From JBEKTY01 sp049515555 (GTDB lineage: Bacteria > Planctomycetota > Planctomycetia > Pirellulales > Thermoguttaceae): a stretch of 64,000 nt of DNA. Shown here piece after piece: positions 60,281-64,000 of this stretch. The notes beneath the pieces were generated by a model. The model had not been told where the DNA came from. It searched no databases and saw nothing but the letters and a program-made list of their open reading frames with translations. Each line of letters begins with the position of its first letter. The stretch's first letter is position 1. The DNA is taken from the NCBI GenBank assembly GCA_049515555.1, contig JBEKTY010000001.1, forward strand, positions 1 to 64,000. Direction: 5' to 3'. A program made the position numbers and the translations under genes.

Positions 60281-63200
60281 TTATGTTCCGCTCGCCATAG
60301 CCTTGACGGCGACCGCCGCCGCCCCGGCGGGCTTCGCGTCGGGTTGCGGGTCGCCGGGGCTCTTCTTCGCGTCGCCGGCCACATCCGGTCGTAGCGACTG
60401 AAATACCGCATCCGCCAGAGCCAAGTAGAACTCCCTTCGGTCCGACCCAAACACAAGACTGGCGGTATAGAACCGTGAGTTCTTGGCTACCTGCAGCGTC
60501 AGAATCTCTGCTTTGTTGTCGGGGGGCAGCCGATATCCAGTGACCCTTGCAGGTACACCATCAACGCTGATGCGCTTGCTGACCGTTGCCGAGGAATCCG
60601 CCTTGTCGGTCAAACTCAGTGCTACATTGCCAGCCGCATCTTCGACACGTAACTCAAGCTTCGTCTGTACGCGATCACGCCACGGCTCGGGCTCGGCCAA
60701 CGCGAGCACGCGGGAACGATCACCCGCGCCTTCCATCTCGATCCAGCCTTTCGGCACCTTCAGCGTCAGGCCGAGCCGTTCGCTATGGTATTGGATCAAC
60801 GCGGGCAGTGTATCGGCGCGTTCCGCCACAATCCTGCCGGCGGAAGGAATTGCCCTCCACGGGACCGGGGTGGGAATCACCAGGTCGGTCGGCGCCTGCG
60901 TCTTGCGGCCCCAAGCGCAGGAGACCTGCTCGACGCCCTCGCCGTCGGTCAGCCGCAGAACGCCGTCGAGACTGACGATCAGATACTTGCCTTGCTTCTC
61001 TTGGGCGTCCACGTCGGCCCGTCCGCTGGCGTTGAATTCTCGATAGTAGTCGATCGACTTGCCCGGGGGGATCGTGGTGAGGCCGCCGGTGCGGAAAGCT
61101 GCCAACAACTCTTCGCGTGCCGCCGCGTCCAGATCCTTGGGGACCATCCGCCGCTCGTCTATGTCGGTCCGATGATCCGCATTCTCCATGCCCCACTGGT
61201 TCGGATAGGTTACTTTCCAGTAGTTATTCAAGTCGATGCCAACCGGCCGGTTCGCCAGGTTCGTAATGCGGACGCGGATGAAGAAATGGCGCTGCCCCTC
61301 TTTCTCGTACAGGGTCCGCTCGACATCAACGGACGCCAACTCACCCGTGGCGAGCCGGTGCCATTGCCCGGTTCCGACGGTCGAATGCTTGGCCGGTTGA
61401 GACGCCGGAGGATCCGGCTTCGCGGCCGGTGGCTTGGCGGGCGCTTCAGGGCTGGTTGCTTCAGGGCTGTGCGAAAGGGGGCTTGTCCCCTTTTCCGTCC
61501 GTATTTTTTGGATGAGCGCGCGGACGCTTTCGGCATTTTCCTTCAGTGCCCCCAGGTGCGTCTCCAGGTTCGACGTCGCGGTCGATCGCTGGGCCTCGGT
61601 CAGGCCCTTCTTGGACGGGAGCGACGCCAGCTCGGCTTCCAGCTTCTGGATCTCGGCCAGCTTGTTCGCCAACAGCTTTTGTGCCGCCACGCTGGGTTCT
61701 TTGACCTCGATCGTGACGGGCGCCGTTTCCAAATCGCCCTTCCAATCCTGCGGCCCCGGCTTCTCCGAGACAGGCTCCCACGGGAAGTGGAGCCGGAAGC
61801 GGACGGTGTATCGCCCGGGCTTTGCTTGGGCGGTGTAGCTCGGATAATCCCAGCAGTTTCGTTGCGGCAGGAAGCTCAACCCGCCGTTCGGAAATATGGT
61901 CTCCCCACCGGGCTCCACCTTGTCGCGTTTCATTTCGTAAGTGAACCAGGGAATTGTCTTCTTCACCGCCACGCGGCGCCCCTGCTGGTCTTCGATGATA
62001 CATTCGGCGTCCTGCCGGAGGCCGTTTCCGGCGATGGTAACCGTTTGAGCCGAAGCGTTGCGGATATGAAAGCGGACCTGGAACGGTTCATCTGCGGATA
62101 CTTCGGCGGCGGCTTGCATGCCGTCCTTCACCGGGCCGAAGGAAAGAGTTTGCGCGGCAGCGGCGCCCTGATGGCCCGGCTGGGCTGCGGGGTAAGCCGC
62201 TTTCTCGCTCTCTCGGCGGATTTGCTCCTCGATCGCCCGGTGGATTTGCTCCTCGACCGACGGGAACCTGGTGGATGCCGGCGCCTCAAGCTCTACGCCT
62301 GCCTTGGTCTCTCCCTCTTTCAGTGTCACCCGCAGGCTGTTCTTCACTGGCACCCGCAGAAGGTTTTGCCCTGCCGGTACGTCAGTCGCCCAGAAGGGCG
62401 CCGCCTGGATGAAATGGTCGCCCGGCCGGATGAAGCGAAGCGCGAAGTTTCCCTCTTTGTCGGTCGTTGTCGTGGGGTCGTAGTAGCGGTTCTCCAGTTT
62501 GTCGGCCGCCGAGGCGCGGACCTCGCGATCCGCGAGCGGCTTGCCCGATTCGTCTTTCACGTGGCCGCGCACGGTGGCAGGCCGGGTCAGCTTGATCACC
62601 ACATTCTTCAATTCATCGCCGGGCTTGGTCTGGATCGGGTCGAGCACCCCGTTGGCCCATTTGCGCCATTGTTGGTATCCGCCGTCGTGCGCCTCCAGGT
62701 TGTACTTGGCATTGCCGCTGGCCGGCAGCGACATGACGAACGTGCCGTCCTTGCCGGTGACCACGCTGAAGCGCGTGTCGCCGGTCAGCGAGTTGCCGGT
62801 CCCGGTGTGGGCCGGCGCCGCGGTGGCCCCGGCGACAGGATTGCCGTCCGGGTCCTGGACCACGCCGCTGATGCGCACCTCCCGCTCCAGCTCGATTCTG
62901 ACGGGCGGCATATCATCAGTCACGTCGAACTCCAGATAGTCGAAGTTCCGCTGGAGATCTCGGCTCAGGTCCTTCTTCTGATCCTGTTGGACCGCCTGCG
63001 GCGACCACCACCGTGTGTATCCCTTGCACGTTACATCGAAGGCAAAGTGCCCGGGCGTCATTCCGTCGATCGCGATTTTTCCGTCCTGGCCGCTGGTTCC
63101 CTCGATTCCCTTGTGCCGCCAGTTCGACAGGCGGACGTTTGCGATCGGATCGCCGCTCTGGCTGTCGACCGCGATCGCGCGGAATTTCACTCCCGGCGTC

Positions 63201-64000
63201 AGGTTGATGTCCAGTCTCTTGGCCTCGCCCTCGCCGATAAGCGTCTGCGGAAGTCGCGCGACGCCGACCTTCGGCACGCGGACGTGGATGACATACTTGT
63301 CCGGCATCACGCAGAGGCGGTAATGCCCGTTCTGATCAGTGCGGGTCTCGGTCCAGACGCTCGTGATCTCGACTTGGGGATTCCGCTTGGGGCCGGAGTC
63401 GGCCCGAATCAGCGCATCGCCCACCGGCTTGCCATCGGGCCCCTTCACGTCTCCCTCGAAGTACGTCTTGTCGGACAACGTCACGTGCAATTCGACGCCC
63501 GTCGGCTGAACGGGGTTGTACCAGGGGCCAAATCCTTTCTTGCTGACGCGGAGCTCCACCGGCTCCGAGCCCAGGTTCTTGAGCACAAAGCGGCCTTCTT
63601 CGTCGGTTGTAGTCTTGTCACCGGGGCACCACGTCCACACCTCGGCCAGCACGCCGGCCAGCGGCTTGCCCGCGGCATCGGCCACCGCTGCGGCCAATTC
63701 TCCCGGCGGTACCTTTGCGGGCGTGGCCGCATCTCCGTGCCCGGCAGGCACTCCGGCCGGTCGCTTCTCGCTCTCCCCGCCGTCGGATTTCGCCCGCAGG
63801 CGAAGCTCGACCGTCACCTGCGGCGCAGCGCCCTCTTCGGGCACTGTGACCTCGGCCCGGCCGACGAAGGCCGGCAAGCGCCGGGACTGATCAGTGCGAT
63901 CCTCGGGCTTTGGTGCGAGGTAGGCCTCCGCAATGACCGAGTACTTGCCGGGCTCCAGCGGTTCGGTTTGGAACTTGCCGTCGGGCCCGCAGCGGAGCCC
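60281..64000 (-). CDS. Large protein of carboxypeptidase-regulatory-like repeats (5' end outside window)
   Basis: The frame is open to the last base, so the start lies beyond 64000; 1,239 residues are visible. The first ~600 visible residues hold repeated CarboxypepD_reg-like beta-sandwiches (GKPLAGVLAEVWTWCPG, VSGVVQDPDGNPVAGA-type, VRGHVKDESGKPLADREVRA with TTDKEGNFALRFIRPG). Residues ~640-790 form an Ig-like domain. Then come a charged coiled-coil-like stretch (AAQKLLANKLAEIQKLEAEL) and a Pro/Ala/Ser linker. The C-terminal ~350 residues include a domain with FFIRVRITNLANRPVGIDL and a final TLKVPKGWIEMEG segment. In planctomycetes such repeats often follow M56/BlaR1-type sensor proteases; whether that applies here depends on the unseen N-terminus. 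Confidence 0.8.
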   Translation of the reverse strand, partial: GLRCGPDGKFQTEPLEPGKYSVIAEAYLAPKPEDRTDQSRRLPAFVGRAEVTVPEEGAAPQVTVELRLRAKSDGGESEKRPAGVPAGHGDAATPAKVPPGELAAAVADAAGKPLAGVLAEVWTWCPGDKTTTDEEGRFVLKNLGSEPVELRVSKKGFGPWYNPVQPTGVELHVTLSDKTYFEGDVKGPDGKPVGDALIRADSGPKRNPQVEITSVWTETRTDQNGHYRLCVMPDKYVIHVRVPKVGVARLPQTLIGEGEAKRLDINLTPGVKFRAIAVDSQSGDPIANVRLSNWRHKGIEGTSGQDGKIAIDGMTPGHFAFDVTCKGYTRWWSPQAVQQDQKKDLSRDLQRNFDYLEFDVTDDMPPVRIELEREVRISGVVQDPDGNPVAGATAAPAHTGTGNSLTGDTRFSVVTGKDGTFVMSLPASGNAKYNLEAHDGGYQQWRKWANGVLDPIQTKPGDELKNVVIKLTRPATVRGHVKDESGKPLADREVRASAADKLENRYYDPTTTTDKEGNFALRFIRPGDHFIQAAPFWATDVPAGQNLLRVPVKNSLRVTLKEGETKAGVELEAPASTRFPSVEEQIHRAIEEQIRRESEKAAYPAAQPGHQGAAAAQTLSFGPVKDGMQAAAEVSADEPFQVRFHIRNASAQTVTIAGNGLRQDAECIIEDQQGRRVAVKKTIPWFTYEMKRDKVEPGGETIFPNGGLSFLPQRNCWDYPSYTAQAKPGRYTVRFRLHFPWEPVSEKPGPQDWKGDLETAPVTIEVKEPSVAAQKLLANKLAEIQKLEAELASLPSKKGLTEAQRSTATSNLETHLGALKENAESVRALIQKIRTEKGTSPLSHSPEATSPEAPAKPPAAKPDPPASQPAKHSTVGTGQWHRLATGELASVDVERTLYEKEGQRHFFIRVRITNLANRPVGIDLNNYWKVTYPNQWGMENADHRTDIDERRMVPKDLDAAAREELLAAFRTGGLTTIPPGKSIDYYREFNASGRADVDAQEKQGKYLIVSLDGVLRLTDGEGVEQVSCAWGRKTQAPTDLVIPTPVPWRAIPSAGRIVAERADTLPALIQYHSERLGLTLKVPKGWIEMEGAGDRSRVLALAEPEPWRDRVQTKLELRVEDAAGNVALSLTDKADSSATVSKRISVDGVPARVTGYRLPPDNKAEILTLQVAKNSRFYTASLVFGSDRREFYLALADAVFQSLRPDVAGDAKKSPGDPQPDAKPAGAAAVAVKAMASGT

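Noticed and set aside
1..64000. CRISPR array, phage structural genes, rRNA operon or toxin-antitoxin pair
   Set aside because: No regularly spaced direct repeats, Cas-like, capsid, portal or terminase motifs, rRNA signatures or recognisable TA pair were found on either strand.

Overview
The window looks like a chromosomal segment of a planctomycete (Planctomycetota, probably a Pirellulales-type lineage; the genus cannot be read from the sequence). The reasons are the high GC content, very long secreted proteins, many CBM9-like, NHL-propeller, heparinase-like and right-handed beta-helix proteins, and a giant surface protein that opens with the planctomycete-type export motif FEPLERRLLLA.

Positions 1-36150 hold an extracellular polysaccharide-processing cluster. 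On the plus strand are two paralogous DNRLRE/CBM96-like proteins (1-1350 and 4757-6244), a DUF4091/GH123-like protein with an inserted domain (1677-4703), a CBM9 plus glycosidase-like protein translationally coupled to a LamG-like protein (6822-11032), two large beta-propeller proteins (11193-17184), a beta-helix protein (17329-19128), a clan GH-A glycosidase with a discoidin-like domain (24440-26554), an NHL propeller (26566-29160), a heparinase II/III-like lyase (29291-32566) and a beta-propeller fused to a metallo-beta-lactamase domain (32629-36147). One lyase-like gene (19584-23213) is inverted. Nearly all products carry signal peptides. No SusC/SusD pair, sulfatase, transporter or dedicated regulator is visible, so I infer that export of enzymes and binding proteins is the shared theme. 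The cluster also holds several decayed genes: two ends of PQQ-like propellers, a frameshifted jelly-roll lyase-like gene, and a propeller gene that lost its middle.

Positions 36930-41050 form a distinct block bounded by two copies of a conserved, hairpin-rich sequence of about 155 nt in opposite orientation. Inside lie a replication-initiator-like gene (37171-38043), the 3' half of a tRNA followed by a strong hairpin terminator, a 61-aa gene on the minus strand, a DUF1080 remnant, an intact beta-helix gene and an 83-aa protein. This block is the best candidate for an undescribed mobile or replicative element.

Positions 41149-64000 are on the minus strand: a 5,278-aa modular giant protein (41149-56985) with its own recognisable promoter, a decayed small gene overlapping an IS21-like transposase remnant, a 742-aa membrane protein that joins an HEGGH zinc-protease-like module to a complete transglutaminase-like triad (57667-59895), and a large protein of carboxypeptidase-regulatory-like repeats that runs off the right edge (60281-64000).
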